A stretch of 64,000 bases of DNA from an uncultured Oceanospirillaceae bacterium (GCA_937136055.1 CAKZOD010000073.1:1-64000); one strand, 5' to 3'. Counted from the stretch's first letter, positions 8,832 to 19,552 are shown. Numbers and translations are program-made. The notes: generated by a model from the letters alone, not told the origin.

Positions 8832-9374
8832 ATGAGTATGAACGGTGCAGCAGCACAACTTGAAATGATGGAAAAGGCAGAAGCATCTAAAAAGTCTGTT
8901 AAATCACGTGCTGTACAAGAAGAAATTGTTTTTAATCAATGGGCGACTTTCAAAGTTAACAATGAGCTTTTCGCAATTGATGTAATGCAAGTAAAAGAAG
9001 TATTAAGATACTCAGAGATCACCCCAGTACCAGGGTCAAGCACTTACATTCGCGGCATTATCAACTTGCGTGGTAACGTTGTTACTGTACTTGATACTCG
9101 CTTGTTATTTGCACTTAAAGCGCGTGAGACTGATGATGATACACGTATTATTGTTGTCGAGTACAATGAGCAAGAAGTGGTTGGCATGGTTGTGGATAGT
9201 GTTGATGAAGTGGTGAACATCCCACAAAACGACATCGAAAGAGCCCCAAGTGTTGCAAGTGATGATTCTGATCGCCGCTTTGTACAAGGTGTCAGTTATT
9301 ACGAAAACAACTTAATCATTCTGCTTGATCTCGCCAAAATGCTAGAAAGCATCACACCCATTGTAGAAGATTAA
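8832..9374 (+). CDS. cheW: Chemotaxis coupling protein CheW
   Basis: CheW links chemoreceptors to the CheA kinase. The 180-residue protein has about 35 extra N-terminal residues, then a complete CheW domain: FKVNNELFAIDVMQVKEVL, TPVPGSSTYIRGIINLRGN, VVGMVVDSVDEVVNI and a C-terminal FVQGVSYYENNLIILLDLAK. The start has AAGGTG 8 bases upstream, 2 bases past the stop of the isomerase-like gene. It looks like the third gene of that transcript even though no receptor, CheA or flagellar gene is near. A terminator follows. Confidence 0.93.
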   Translation: MSMNGAAAQLEMMEKAEASKKSVKSRAVQEEIVFNQWATFKVNNELFAIDVMQVKEVLRYSEITPVPGSSTYIRGIINLRGNVVTVLDTRLLFALKARETDDDTRIIVVEYNEQEVVGMVVDSVDEVVNIPQNDIERAPSVASDDSDRRFVQGVSYYENNLIILLDLAKMLESITPIVED

Positions 9375-9396
9375 CTAATATTACGACTCACCCAAT

Positions 9397-9426
9397 ACCT
9401 CTAGCAATTTTCGCTGGAGGTTATTT
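9397..9426 (+). terminator. Terminator between cheW and the convergent GntR gene
   Basis: CCTCTAGC (9398-9405) pairs with GCTGGAGG (9413-9420) with one wobble and is followed by TTATTT. It lies 23 bases after the cheW stop and touches the 3' end of the GntR gene. Confidence 0.7.
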
Positions 9427-10093
9427 AGGTATTTATTCCCGCAAACACCGCATGCAGATTATCTGACATCGGCATCTCATCCAGATTCAATTTCTCTTCA
9501 ATATGATCTAAATGTTTCATCATAAGATCAACAGCCTTATCCACTGATTTTGCACGTATCACTTCTACTAGCGCCATATGCTCATCGTAAGAGCAATGGG
9601 TAACACTACGTTTTTCATATTGAGCAATAATCAATGAGGTTTGTGGCACAAGGCTACGATGAAATTTTGTTAACTGAGAATTATCTGCTATTTCAGCAAT
9701 TTTAAAATGAAACTCGCCGGATAACCGAATCCCCTTTGAACGATCCCCCTTTTGAAAACACTCCTTTTCATCTTCAATTATTTTAACCAAGGCTGCCAAA
9801 TCTTGATCTGTATGCTTTTCGATAGCGAGCTCAACAATCGCTCTCTCTACCACTCTTCTTGCAAAGAAAATTTGTTTAGACTCAGCGATGGAAACACTTG
9901 CGACTATTGCACCTTTATTAGGTCTAAGCTGCACAACTTGTTCATGAGAAAGCTTTAGCAATGAGCGCCGAACAAGCGTGCGGCTTACACCAAATATCTC
10001 AGCTAAAGACTCTTCACTTAAACGTGTTCCGGGAGCAATCTTTTGCGCCAAAATAGCTTCATAAACATGCTCATAAACTAAATCTTTGCTCAT
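9425..10093 (-). CDS. GntR-family transcriptional regulator, FCD (FadR) subfamily
   Basis: A DNA-binding repressor or activator of 222 residues. The N-terminal winged helix-turn-helix spans about residues 5-70, with GTRLSEESLAEIFGVSRTLV and RPNKGAIVASVS. An all-helical FCD ligand-binding domain follows, with likely metal-binding histidines in GEFHFKIAE, YDEHMALVE and MKHLDHIEEK. Such regulators usually sense small carboxylic acids. Its location, convergent to the reductase/isomerase/cheW row, makes it a candidate regulator of that row, though the two are not divergent. No operator could be assigned. Confidence 0.88.
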   Translation of the reverse strand: MSKDLVYEHVYEAILAQKIAPGTRLSEESLAEIFGVSRTLVRRSLLKLSHEQVVQLRPNKGAIVASVSIAESKQIFFARRVVERAIVELAIEKHTDQDLAALVKIIEDEKECFQKGDRSKGIRLSGEFHFKIAEIADNSQLTKFHRSLVPQTSLIIAQYEKRSVTHCSYDEHMALVEVIRAKSVDKAVDLMMKHLDHIEEKLNLDEMPMSDNLHAVFAGINT

Positions 10094-10255
10094 TGACTAT
10101 TCCCATCACTGATAATATAAATTGACTGGCGCTTTGCTAAAACTATGCAGAATCAACAAAACCGCGCCAAAAGAAAAACCTTACTGATCAAGATTCAAAA
10201 TAAGGCGTATATTCGCCTCCACCTTTGGATCAAAAGCGTTGGCGGTATTTGTCAC

Positions 10256-10699
10256 CTAAACAACCTCACCGACTCTATTAATAAAATAGCTCGCCGGTGT
10301 TCCTGCGACATTATAAATTCGGGCTACCTTATCGCCTTTCACGGCTGTTTTAAAACTAACACCTAATTCTGATAATGCTTTTTGAGGATCAGCCACTGGT
10401 GATTCACCAATACTCACCGCTAACACTTCTAACCCTGACTTTTTATATTTGCGGTACAAGATATCTAATCCAGGCTGCAGATCCTTACAGAAAGGACACC
10501 AGCTCCCCCAAAAGTGAATAATTAATCCTTTTCCGCGATAATCCTTCAAAGTTATTGAATTACCGGCCTGATCAAACAACGTAAAGTCCGGTGCTTTGTA
10601 TGCCAAAACATGGCTGCTCAAAGAAGACATTACACAAATGCAAAATAAGGCTTTAAGCACTGTGTGCAATTTCTTTTTAAGCCCTAGTCCATATTCCAT
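10256..10699 (-). CDS. TlpA-like thioredoxin-fold protein, apparently truncated by an in-frame TAG
   Basis: A periplasmic thiol:disulfide or resa-type protein. The signal peptide is KKLHTVLKALFCICVMSSL up to ALA-YK, followed by a TlpA/AhpC-like fold with FWGSWCPFCKDL (redox CxxC), VLAVSIGESP and the cis-proline region GTPASYFINRVGEVV. The frame stops at TAG (10256-10258), just where the last strand and helix of the fold should follow. Downstream the same frame stays open for 24 codons (10184-10255), ending LILNLDQ before TAA at 10181-10183. That resembles a normal family C-terminus. ATG at 10699 is preferred over an earlier one because AAGG sits 8 bases upstream. Confidence 0.75.
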   Translation of the reverse strand: MEYGLGLKKKLHTVLKALFCICVMSSLSSHVLAYKAPDFTLFDQAGNSITLKDYRGKGLIIHFWGSWCPFCKDLQPGLDILYRKYKKSGLEVLAVSIGESPVADPQKALSELGVSFKTAVKGDKVARIYNVAGTPASYFINRVGEVV

Positions 10700-10810
10700 A
10701 CTTTTACCTTGAAGTATTCTCAATATTTTCAATATCTATACTAAAACCCAGCCTTAACAAAAGCAGACAAGGCCAACCCTATCTATTAGAGCAGGCTGAC
10801 CAAGTTAGTT

Positions 10811-12493
10811 TCATTTTGATTTTGAATCTCTCAATGCAATAGCCTGGTTAAAGACTAATTTTTCATCACTGCTGTCTTTATCAACAACAAAATAACCTGT
10901 TCGCTCGAACTGAAAGCCTTCTTCATGCTTTGCAGATTTAAGCGATTGCTCAACCCATGCTTGCTCAATAACCTGCAAGGAATTCGGGTTGATGAAATCA
11001 GTAAATGATTTCTGCTTGTCTTTATCCGGGTTTTCATCATTAAACAGGCGATCGTAGATACGTAATTCACAAGGTAGCGCATGTTCAGCACTCACCCAGT
11101 GAATAACACCACGCGGCTTGAACTCTGGATCAGGATTAGCCCCTACCGTTCCAGGCACTAAACTGGCGATCACTTCAATAACTTCGCCTTGATCATCCTT
11201 CACAACCTGCTCTGCCTTAATGACATAAGCTCCTCTCAAGCGCACATAATCACCAATAACTAAACGCTTGAACTTTTTTCGACCTAAAGTAGTGTCTTCA
11301 GAGAAATCTTCTTTCTCGATAAGAATGTTTTTTGTAAACGCAATTTCACGCTCGCCCATATCCAGCTTCGGATGAGATGGCAGTGAAAGCATTTGGGACA
11401 CCTCATCAAAGTTACTGATCGTAATCTTTAATGGGTTGATCACACACATCGCCCTTTTACCGTTTTGCTCAAGATCATCCCTAACAGCTGATTCAAGCAT
11501 ACCGACATCGACAACACCATTTGAACGGGTCACACCAACCATTTCACAAAATTTTCGAATAGCAGCGGCGGTAAAACCTCTACGACGCATACCTGAGATC
11601 GTCGGCATTCTTGGATCATCCCAACCATTAACAATCTTTTGATCAACTAACTGCTTAAGTTTACGCTTACTCGTTACAGTATAGTTAAGCTCTAGGCGAG
11701 AAAATTCATACTGATGCGGCGTAGCAGGGACAGGTAAGTTTTCTAAAAACCATTCATACAAAGGTCTATGACCTTCAAACTCAAGAGTACAAATAGAGTG
11801 AGTAATTCCTTCAATTGCATCTGATTGGCCATGAGCATAGTCATAGGTCGGATAAATACACCATTTATCCCCTGTTTGGTGATGTTCAACTTTTAGAATG
11901 CGATATAACAGAGGATCACGCAAATTCATATTTGAAGACTGCATGTCTATTTTCGCCCTAAGCGAACACTGTCCTTCTTCAAATTCACCTGCTCTCATTT
12001 TCTCAAATAGCGCAAGGTTCTCTTCAACAGAACGATCTCTTGTCGGGCTATTACGCCCAGGCGTTGTAAAGTCACCACGATAATCTTTCGCTTGATCAGC
12101 ATTTAGATCACAAACGTAGGCTTTACCCTGCTCTATTAAATAGACAGCCCATTGGTGAAGCTGATCAAAGTAACCCGATGTAAATTTAACTTCTTCATTC
12201 CAATTAAAGCCTAACCATTCAATATCAGACTTTATAGAATCAATATATTCTTGGTTTTCTTTTTCAGGGTTAGTATCATCAAACCTAAGGTTACAAACAC
12301 CTTGATACTTCTGTGCCGTAGAAAAATTTAAGCATATCGACTTTGCATGGCCAATGTGCAAATAACCATTTGGCTCAGGCGGAAAACGAGTCACTATTTG
12401 ACCCGCTACTTTACCTGTATTGATATCGTCTTCGATGATTTGATGAATAAAGTTTGTCGCCGTGGATACCGGTGCAGAATTATCATTTTTCAT
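10811..12493 (-). CDS. glnS: Glutaminyl-tRNA synthetase
   Basis: A class I synthetase charging tRNA-Gln. The 560-residue protein has the HIGH motif in PPEPNGYLHIGHAKS and the KMSKS-equivalent VTSKRKLKQLV. Its tRNA acceptor-binding insert includes DPRMPTISGMRRRGFT. The C-terminal anticodon-binding beta-barrels contain DYVRLRGAYVIKAEQV and FQFERTGYFVVD. Length agrees with E. coli GlnS (about 554). It is divergent from ppiB across about 270 bases, an arrangement common in related genomes. Confidence 0.97.
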   Translation of the reverse strand: MKNDNSAPVSTATNFIHQIIEDDINTGKVAGQIVTRFPPEPNGYLHIGHAKSICLNFSTAQKYQGVCNLRFDDTNPEKENQEYIDSIKSDIEWLGFNWNEEVKFTSGYFDQLHQWAVYLIEQGKAYVCDLNADQAKDYRGDFTTPGRNSPTRDRSVEENLALFEKMRAGEFEEGQCSLRAKIDMQSSNMNLRDPLLYRILKVEHHQTGDKWCIYPTYDYAHGQSDAIEGITHSICTLEFEGHRPLYEWFLENLPVPATPHQYEFSRLELNYTVTSKRKLKQLVDQKIVNGWDDPRMPTISGMRRRGFTAAAIRKFCEMVGVTRSNGVVDVGMLESAVRDDLEQNGKRAMCVINPLKITISNFDEVSQMLSLPSHPKLDMGEREIAFTKNILIEKEDFSEDTTLGRKKFKRLVIGDYVRLRGAYVIKAEQVVKDDQGEVIEVIASLVPGTVGANPDPEFKPRGVIHWVSAEHALPCELRIYDRLFNDENPDKDKQKSFTDFINPNSLQVIEQAWVEQSLKSAKHEEGFQFERTGYFVVDKDSSDEKLVFNQAIALRDSKSK

Positions 12494-12765
12494 GATGTAT
12501 TAAAAATAACCTCAAAGCTAAACCAAGCACTTAATCGCACTCGTATAAATTACATTGTGATAAAGAGAATTTTTTATCACCTTAGCCAGTACCAACTGGC
12601 TTATTAATGTCGCTATTATAAACATATCGCATGATGAAGGTCAGCTCTAACAATACGAATTAAGTACTCGATAACAATATTTTGCAAAAAGCAAAGCAAT
12701 TATAGAACTATTAGTTTTGCTGAGTATAATATCCGCATTAAATATCTACTTCACAAGGCGCGACA

Positions 12766-13302
12766 ATGATTACATTACATACTAACTTCGGTGATATTAA
12801 ACTCACACTTGATTACGACAAAGCGCCTGTTACGGCTAAGAACTTCAGGGACTTAGCTTTAGATGGCTTCTATAACAAACTAATTTTTCATCGCGTCATC
12901 GAAAACTTTATGATTCAAGGTGGCGGTTTCACTGCTAACATGAAACACAAAGAAGGTATTGCCTCTATCGACAACGAAGCAGACAACGGCTTAAAAAACA
13001 ACGTTGGTACTGTTGCGATGGCACGCACAATGGATCCTCATTCTGCCTCTTCGCAGTTCTTTATTAACCTTGCTAACAATGACTTCTTAAACCACACCAC
13101 CAAAACAATGGAAGGCTGGGGATATTGTGTATTTGGTGAAGTGACTGCAGGCATGAACGTTGTAAACCAAATTGGCGCTATTAGCACAACAATGAAATCA
13201 GGGCACCAAGATGTTCCTGTTGAAGATATTTACATTCAATCGATTACTGTTGACGATGAAGATCAAGATACTGTCGATGAAGATTCAGAAGCAACTGAAT
13301 AA
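12766..13302 (+). CDS. ppiB: Cyclophilin-type peptidyl-prolyl isomerase B
   Basis: A cytoplasmic prolyl isomerase. The 178-residue product has the cyclophilin core: [31 protein letters not shown] with the catalytic Arg, [15 protein letters not shown], and [19 protein letters not shown]. It is about 14 residues longer than E. coli PpiB, owing to an acidic tail, [16 protein letters not shown]. There is no signal peptide. lpxH follows after 40 bases on the same strand, probably co-transcribed. Confidence 0.95.
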   Translation: MITLHTNFGDIKLTLDYDKAPVTAKNFRDLALDGFYNKLIFHRVIENFMIQGGGFTANMKHKEGIASIDNEADNGLKNNVGTVAMARTMDPHSASSQFFINLANNDFLNHTTKTMEGWGYCVFGEVTAGMNVVNQIGAISTTMKSGHQDVPVEDIYIQSITVDDEDQDTVDEDSEATE

Positions 13303-13342
13303 ATAACTTTGTTAATAACCTTAGTAAATATGAGCGCATAAA

Positions 13343-14068
13343 ATGACAACTATTTTTGTTGCAGATCTACACTTGTGCTCACAGCGCCCAGCACTCACTG
13401 ATGCGTTTGTTCACTTTACTGAAAAAACAGTTAAGGGCTGCAAGGCACTGTTCTTACTAGGGGATATCTTTGAAGCTTGGATCGGTGATGACTATCTCGA
13501 TCCAGCTTTACAACCTGTAGTTGATGCCTTAAAAAAGCTCAGCCAAAACGGAACAAAACTCTATTTCCAACATGGCAACCGTGACTTTTTAGTTGGCCAG
13601 AGGCTAATGGATGAGATAGGTGCTGTTTTGTTAGATGAAACACATTTAGTAGAATTAGGCTCTCAAACTGCACTTATTATGCACGGCGATCAACTGTGTA
13701 CAGATGACATTGAATATCAAAAATTTAGATCTCTAGTTAGATCAAATAATTGGCGCACAGATTTTTTAGACAAACCAATAGCACAGAGATTACAAATTGC
13801 TGAACACTTGAGAGCACAAAGCAAGGAACATAGCAGTCAAAAATCTCAAGAAATTACTGACGTAAACCCTGATGCGGTAACAAGCGCATTGACTCAAGCT
13901 AAGGTTCAATTACTCATACACGGTCACACGCATCGCCCCAATATCCATGAGATTGAACTACCCAACTCAATGACTGCAAAACGAATGGTATTAGGGGACT
14001 GGGGAGAAACACTTTGGTACATCAAAAGCGATGACAATGGCTGTCACCTAATTGAAGAAAACATCTGA
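13343..14068 (+). CDS. lpxH: UDP-2,3-diacylglucosamine diphosphatase LpxH
   Basis: A peripheral inner-membrane metallophosphoesterase cleaving UDP-2,3-diacylglucosamine to lipid X and UMP, step four of lipid A synthesis. The 241-residue protein has all calcineurin-like metal motifs: VADLHLCSQRP, LLGDIFEAWIGDD, FQHGNRDFLVG, LIMHGDQLCTDD and LIHGHTHRPNIH. Length equals E. coli LpxH (240). The lipid A pathway implies an outer membrane, so a Gram-negative host. Confidence 0.96.
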   Translation: MTTIFVADLHLCSQRPALTDAFVHFTEKTVKGCKALFLLGDIFEAWIGDDYLDPALQPVVDALKKLSQNGTKLYFQHGNRDFLVGQRLMDEIGAVLLDETHLVELGSQTALIMHGDQLCTDDIEYQKFRSLVRSNNWRTDFLDKPIAQRLQIAEHLRAQSKEHSSQKSQEITDVNPDAVTSALTQAKVQLLIHGHTHRPNIHEIELPNSMTAKRMVLGDWGETLWYIKSDDNGCHLIEENI

Positions 14069-14168
14069 TAAAGACTTAAGCTTGTATTTTTCATCATTCA
14101 AACGCTTTAGCGCATTGCATTTCAATCCCTAAATAGACTACCTTTGTATTTCAGTCATTAATTACAAT

Positions 14169-14711
14169 GTGTCGAATATGCTAAAAACACTCCAATTTCT
14201 TACACTCTCTTTACTGCTAGCTTTAAGCGCTTGCTCAAGCATCTCAACCAACGGCAAAGCCAAGAGCTTTAAAGCAAAACAAATTCCGAGTGCTTTCAAA
14301 AATAGTTACAAAAATTGGCAGCAGCTAAAAGACAAACATAATGCTAATTACAGCTATGAAAGAGACAGTTTGTCCCCTGAAGGATTTCACAGCAGTACAA
14401 AAATTACTGTCATTGACGACCAAGTTGAATTTCGTGACTTTTTTGAATGGCAACAAGGAAATACTCCTACCCTAACCTGGACTGAGGACTTTGCCCAATT
14501 GGGAACACACGATCAAGGCGCCAGTGTCAAAACTGTAGATCAGCTGTATCAACAATGTAAAAATCAGATATTGAGCCAGCCTCAAACCGACTTCGCTATT
14601 ACCTTCAAAGTTGATCAAATTAATATTTTACAACAGTGCAGCTACACGCGCCTTAGCTGTACAAGTCAATGCACTAAAGGTATTAGAATCCAAGGCTTAA
14701 GTTTAAAATAG
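14169..14711 (+). CDS. Hypothetical lipoprotein
   Basis: A 180-residue protein with a lipoprotein signal: hydrophobic LQFLTLSLLLALSAC with the lipobox Cys followed by SS, suggesting outer-membrane sorting by Lol. The mature part has a WQQLKDKHNANYSYERDS stretch and four further cysteines clustered near the C-terminus (QQCSYTRLSCTSQCTKGIR) that could form disulfides in the periplasm. I do not recognise a named family with certainty; the tail resembles small DUF6174-type proteins. The start may be GTG at 14169 or ATG at 14178. The 3' end converges on the mini-adhesin gene. Confidence 0.75.
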   Translation: MSNMLKTLQFLTLSLLLALSACSSISTNGKAKSFKAKQIPSAFKNSYKNWQQLKDKHNANYSYERDSLSPEGFHSSTKITVIDDQVEFRDFFEWQQGNTPTLTWTEDFAQLGTHDQGASVKTVDQLYQQCKNQILSQPQTDFAITFKVDQINILQQCSYTRLSCTSQCTKGIRIQGLSLK

Positions 14712-14736
14712 AATAGAACGAATTGGCATTTTGATA

Positions 14737-15375
14737 TCAACTTTGCTCAACAAGCTGGTAGTTTTCAATCAGGTAAGATAAAAGCTCAGCACTATCTCTA
14801 TAACCTACTGAGTTTATAGTAATCACTTTATCAGCTTGCATTTGGGCACTATTCGAATCGGTGAACACCCCTTGGATACTAAAATATATCTTCGTGCTTT
14901 CTGCTGTTTGATCAAATTGCAAAAAACGCTCTAGCGAATTTTTTTCAATTGAAGGAAGTAGAAAATCATCAAACACAAGCACATCTGGATTAGCACTGAA
15001 CATATCTAGTTTGCTCAAAGCACTCAGATCAAAAACAGGTTCGATATCAGATAGGATTGAAGGTTCTTCAAAAGGATAAGCAGAAAAAAGCTGATTAACG
15101 ACTTCAGCAGGCAATCCCGCATTTATCACAGAGTCATCAGCATTGGAAAATTGACTGGGAAATATTTCTTCGGTTAAGCGTATACTTTGCAAGGCCTCAA
15201 TTTTAACCGAGCTACCCTCATCAATACTAATTTCAACATAGCTATTAAGGGCTGTGCGGACAACTTCATCCATATGTACTTGGTCACCAATAGATAACTG
15301 GCGCTTTCCACCTGCCCCATCTATTGCACTCACATTACCAGATAAGTCACCAACTTTAGCTACACAAATACGCAT
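14737..15375 (-). CDS. Short protein joining a LapA/BapA-type retention module to a type I secretion C-terminal domain
   Basis: A 212-residue protein. Residues about 1-72 resemble the N-terminal retention module of giant type I-secreted adhesins: VAKVGDLSGNVSAIDGAGG, LSIGDQVHMDEVVRTA, YVEISIDEGSSVKIEAL. About 73-125 is an acidic linker. About 126-212 resembles the VCA0849-type secretion target at the end of such adhesins: PDVLVFDDFLLPS, LERFLQFDQTAESTKIYFSI, ADKVITINSVGYRD, ELLSYLIENYQL. No RTX nonapeptide repeats or extender domains lie between. No LapG site of TAAG/PAAG type was seen. No transporter is nearby. It could be a collapsed adhesin or a genuine small protein; function is unknown. 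Confidence 0.65.
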   Translation of the reverse strand: MRICVAKVGDLSGNVSAIDGAGGKRQLSIGDQVHMDEVVRTALNSYVEISIDEGSSVKIEALQSIRLTEEIFPSQFSNADDSVINAGLPAEVVNQLFSAYPFEEPSILSDIEPVFDLSALSKLDMFSANPDVLVFDDFLLPSIEKNSLERFLQFDQTAESTKIYFSIQGVFTDSNSAQMQADKVITINSVGYRDSAELLSYLIENYQLVEQS

Positions 15376-15481
15376 ATACGCACCTCACATTCATTGATTA
15401 TCAATAGTAGGATTATATTGATAAAGAATAAATTGTACCGAGGTACATTAACACAGAATGAATTTCAATCTTTTTTTTGTA

Positions 15482-15531
15482 AAATACGCATTTAAAATTT
15501 TTGCTTAAGCTAAAATCATAAATGCGTATTT
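15482..15531 (-). terminator. Hairpin after serS (13-bp perfect inverted repeat)
   Basis: AAATACGCATTTA (15482-15494) and TAAATGCGTATTT (15519-15531) are perfect reverse complements around a 24-base loop that itself holds the palindrome GCTTAAGC. It begins 11 bases past the serS stop. On the minus strand the outer arm ends in TATTTT, so it can act as the operon terminator. Confidence 0.6.
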
Positions 15532-15541
15532 CAATTTAAGC

Positions 15542-16834
<1,293 letters not shown>

Positions 16835-16962
16835 TCATTGGATTAATTTCTAATACGCAGAGTATAAAGGATCATGTACAAATTGTGATACAACTTGTAT
16901 TAGATTTTCTAGTTTTTTTAACAACTATTGATGTTTGATAAAACATTTACACGACAAGCAGC

Positions 16963-17346
16963 TTACTGCCAAGAACTTCCTAAAAGTTTGGCAAAATGAA
17001 AGGTGAGCAAACCAAGACCTAATTGCAAATTGAACCCTAAAAACAATTTTATCCAGTCCTTTAATACTAAATGCCCATGCAACTCCCCAATGAAGGTAGA
17101 AAATGTCGAAAGCGATCCTAAAAAACCAGTCATAAATGCGATTCTCAAAGCAGTGTTTACCATTCCTGCTTGCGACTCATAACCAATAAAGAACCCCATA
17201 AGCGAACAGGCGATCACATTTGCAAGCAAAGTACCTAAGAAAATTGACTCATGAAAACTATTAAATTTTACACTCAGCCACCAGCGAATTAGCGCTCCTA
17301 ATGAAGCACCTACAACGACACCCAAGATAATATTAACTTTAAACAA
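16963..17346 (-). CDS. crcB: Fluoride channel Fluc/CrcB
   Basis: A dual-topology dimeric fluoride exporter of the inner membrane, 127 residues with four hydrophobic helices. The family motifs are GASLGALIRWWLS near the start, GTLLANVIACSLMGFFIGY (the conserved Asn of the pore) and GFLGSLSTFSTFIGE, holding the Na+ site and phenylalanine box. A single crcB copy implies the homodimeric form. I looked for a fluoride riboswitch in the 117 bases upstream and did not see one, so expression probably comes from the rarA transcript. Confidence 0.93.
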   Translation of the reverse strand: MFKVNIILGVVVGASLGALIRWWLSVKFNSFHESIFLGTLLANVIACSLMGFFIGYESQAGMVNTALRIAFMTGFLGSLSTFSTFIGELHGHLVLKDWIKLFLGFNLQLGLGLLTFHFAKLLGSSWQ

Positions 17347-17463
17347 GATGCTTCCTATTGATGGTTAAACGCAAAAATATTCGGAGTATATCAATCGATA
17401 TACTCCACATTTCAAACCTCTAGATTATGAAACTTACCTAAATTAATACATTCAAATGATGCT

Positions 17464-18822
17464 TTACTGGTTTGGCTTGCCATACAAATAGCGCCTTTTA
17501 GGGCTCAACGTATCTTGATGCGCTAGATGACGTAATTTTTCCGCAATCTTAATTTCAAGGCCACGTTCACTTGGCTGATAATAGCGTCTATCTGCTATTT
17601 CTTCAGGAAGGTAAATCTCCCCTGCTGCATAAGCATTTGGCTCATCATGTGCATAGCGATACTCATCCCCATAACCGAGATCTTTCATTAAAGAAGTAGG
17701 CGCATTACGCAAGTGCGCAGGCACTTCAAACTCTCCGTCTGCTTTGATATCTGCCCGACACTTTTTATAGGCCTCATACAGCTTATTGCTTTTAGGCGCA
17801 CATGCACAATACACTGCAGCTTGAGCGATTGCTCGCTCACCTTCTGCAGGGCCGACTCTTTCAAACGCATCCCAAGCTGACAAAGCCACTTGCATAGCCC
17901 TAGGATCTGCATTCCCTATATCTTCAGAGGCAATCGCAACTAAACGCCTGGCGATGTACAAAGGATCAGCACCACCTTCTAGAATGCGACAGCACCAATA
18001 AAGTGCACCATCCGGAGAAGATCCTCGAACAGATTTATGAAAGGCCGATATCATGTCATAGAAAATATCACCTTGCTTATCAAATCGCTTGGCACTGTGC
18101 TGCAATACTTCCTGCAGCTGTTTCTCACCGATCATTTTGCCATCGGGTGTATCTATTGCAAGATCCATAGCAATTTCTAATAAGTTTAACGCACGACGTG
18201 CATCCCCATTACTCGCATGTACTAAAGCTTGCTTTGCCTCCCCTTCAAACACCAACCGATATTGGCCCAAACCATTTTGGTGATCATTCAAAGCTTGGTC
18301 AATCACTTGAGAAATTTCTTCATCATCTAGATTTTTTAGCAAATAAACACGCGCCCTGGACAACAAAGCATTGTTTAATTCAAAGGAGGGATTCTCAGTG
18401 GTTGCACCAACAAAGATAAAGGTACCATCTTCAATATGCGGCAAAAAAGCATCTTGTTGGGACTTGTTAAAGCGATGTACTTCATCAACAAACAAAATGA
18501 CTTTTTTGCTCGCGCTATATTGAATGTGCTTTGCTTCTTCTATTGCCGAACGGATCTCTTTAACACCTGAGAGCACTGCCGAAATACTCATAAAATGCGC
18601 ATCAGACGTATCAGCAAGAAGCTTTGCCAAGGTTGTTTTCCCAACTCCAGGCGGCCCCCATAGTATCATGGAGTGCAAGGCGCCTTGTTCTATCGCTTTT
18701 CGCAAAGGCTTATCTTGAGCAAGCAAATGTTGCTGACCGATGTAAGCTGTAAGCTTACTCGGTCTCATTCTTGCTGCTAAGGGCTGATAATTCGGTTCTA
18801 ACTGGGAAAATAAATCTGTCAT
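17464..18822 (-). CDS. rarA: Replication-associated recombination protein A (AAA+ ATPase)
   Basis: RarA (MgsA) is a clamp-loader-like AAA+ ATPase acting at stalled forks. The 452-residue protein has Walker A in [17 protein letters not shown], Walker B in [19 protein letters not shown], sensor 1 [13 protein letters not shown] and the [13 protein letters not shown] sensor 2 helix. The tetramerisation domain follows with [20 protein letters not shown] and [15 protein letters not shown]. It is located between lolA and crcB as in Pseudomonas. Confidence 0.96.
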   Translation of the reverse strand: MTDLFSQLEPNYQPLAARMRPSKLTAYIGQQHLLAQDKPLRKAIEQGALHSMILWGPPGVGKTTLAKLLADTSDAHFMSISAVLSGVKEIRSAIEEAKHIQYSASKKVILFVDEVHRFNKSQQDAFLPHIEDGTFIFVGATTENPSFELNNALLSRARVYLLKNLDDEEISQVIDQALNDHQNGLGQYRLVFEGEAKQALVHASNGDARRALNLLEIAMDLAIDTPDGKMIGEKQLQEVLQHSAKRFDKQGDIFYDMISAFHKSVRGSSPDGALYWCCRILEGGADPLYIARRLVAIASEDIGNADPRAMQVALSAWDAFERVGPAEGERAIAQAAVYCACAPKSNKLYEAYKKCRADIKADGEFEVPAHLRNAPTSLMKDLGYGDEYRYAHDEPNAYAAGEIYLPEEIADRRYYQPSERGLEIKIAEKLRHLAHQDTLSPKRRYLYGKPNQ

Positions 18823-18898
18823 TGCCTAATCTACATCTTTTAAAATTATTCTTTTAAACAATAACTCTACACTAGTAGTGGTAGCACGATAGCACTTT

Positions 18899-19540
18899 TT
18901 ACTGGCTGCTATCGGTCATCACATCCGTTCCTTTAGGGGGCTTAAACCTAAAGAGGCTCGACTTAGTTCTTTGATTCAGCTTCGCATCTTTTAAAATAAT
19001 GGTGGTCTCTTTACCAAAGATATCTACGAGCACTAGTTCTTGCATTACCTTACCTGCAAAAAACAACTGGATTCGTTCAAAATTACCTTCCTGCTTCGGC
19101 AACAGCTCAAACAGTTTTTCTCGCTCACGATCAATTAACTGGTTAATCGTAAACTTCTTATTTAATGTTTTAATATCACCATTAAGAATCAGCGCAGCTC
19201 CATTTGTTTCACTTTCACTAACTTGCTTACGCGAAGCTTGTTCTAAATCGGGGTCATAAACCCAAATATTCTTTCCATCACTCACAATCAACTGAGGAAA
19301 TGGCTCTTTAGTTTCCCATCTAAATTTATTGGGACGCTGAACGTTCATTCTTCCAGTGGAAACTTCTCCCCTACGCCCTTTCTCATCTTTCGTATATTGC
19401 TCAAAATCAGCACTATAATTTGAGAAACCACGCATTAAAACTTCTAACTGCTCAACAGAGCTTTTCGCCATCACTAACGATACTTGTGATGCTAAAACTA
19501 ATGTAGCTGCAAACATCGAAAACTTTTTGATTGTACTCAT
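18899..19540 (-). CDS. lolA: Outer-membrane lipoprotein carrier LolA
   Basis: Periplasmic chaperone carrying lipoproteins from LolCDE to LolB. The 213-residue precursor has a cleavable signal peptide (FAATLVLASQVSLVMA). The mature LolA fold shows ANYSADFEQYTKDEKG-like features: FSNYSADFEQYT, GRMNVQRPNKFRWETKEPFPQLIVSDG split by the conserved Arg, and IWVYDPDLEQASRK. It starts 12 bases after the ftsK stop, so co-transcription with ftsK is likely. Confidence 0.94.
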   Translation of the reverse strand: MSTIKKFSMFAATLVLASQVSLVMAKSSVEQLEVLMRGFSNYSADFEQYTKDEKGRRGEVSTGRMNVQRPNKFRWETKEPFPQLIVSDGKNIWVYDPDLEQASRKQVSESETNGAALILNGDIKTLNKKFTINQLIDREREKLFELLPKQEGNFERIQLFFAGKVMQELVLVDIFGKETTIILKDAKLNQRTKSSLFRFKPPKGTDVMTDSSQ

Positions 19541-19552
19541 TATTATCCTTAA

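Noticed and set aside
17347..17463. Fluoride riboswitch before crcB
   Set aside because: The 117-base gap between rarA and crcB does not show the conserved loop sequences of the crcB motif.
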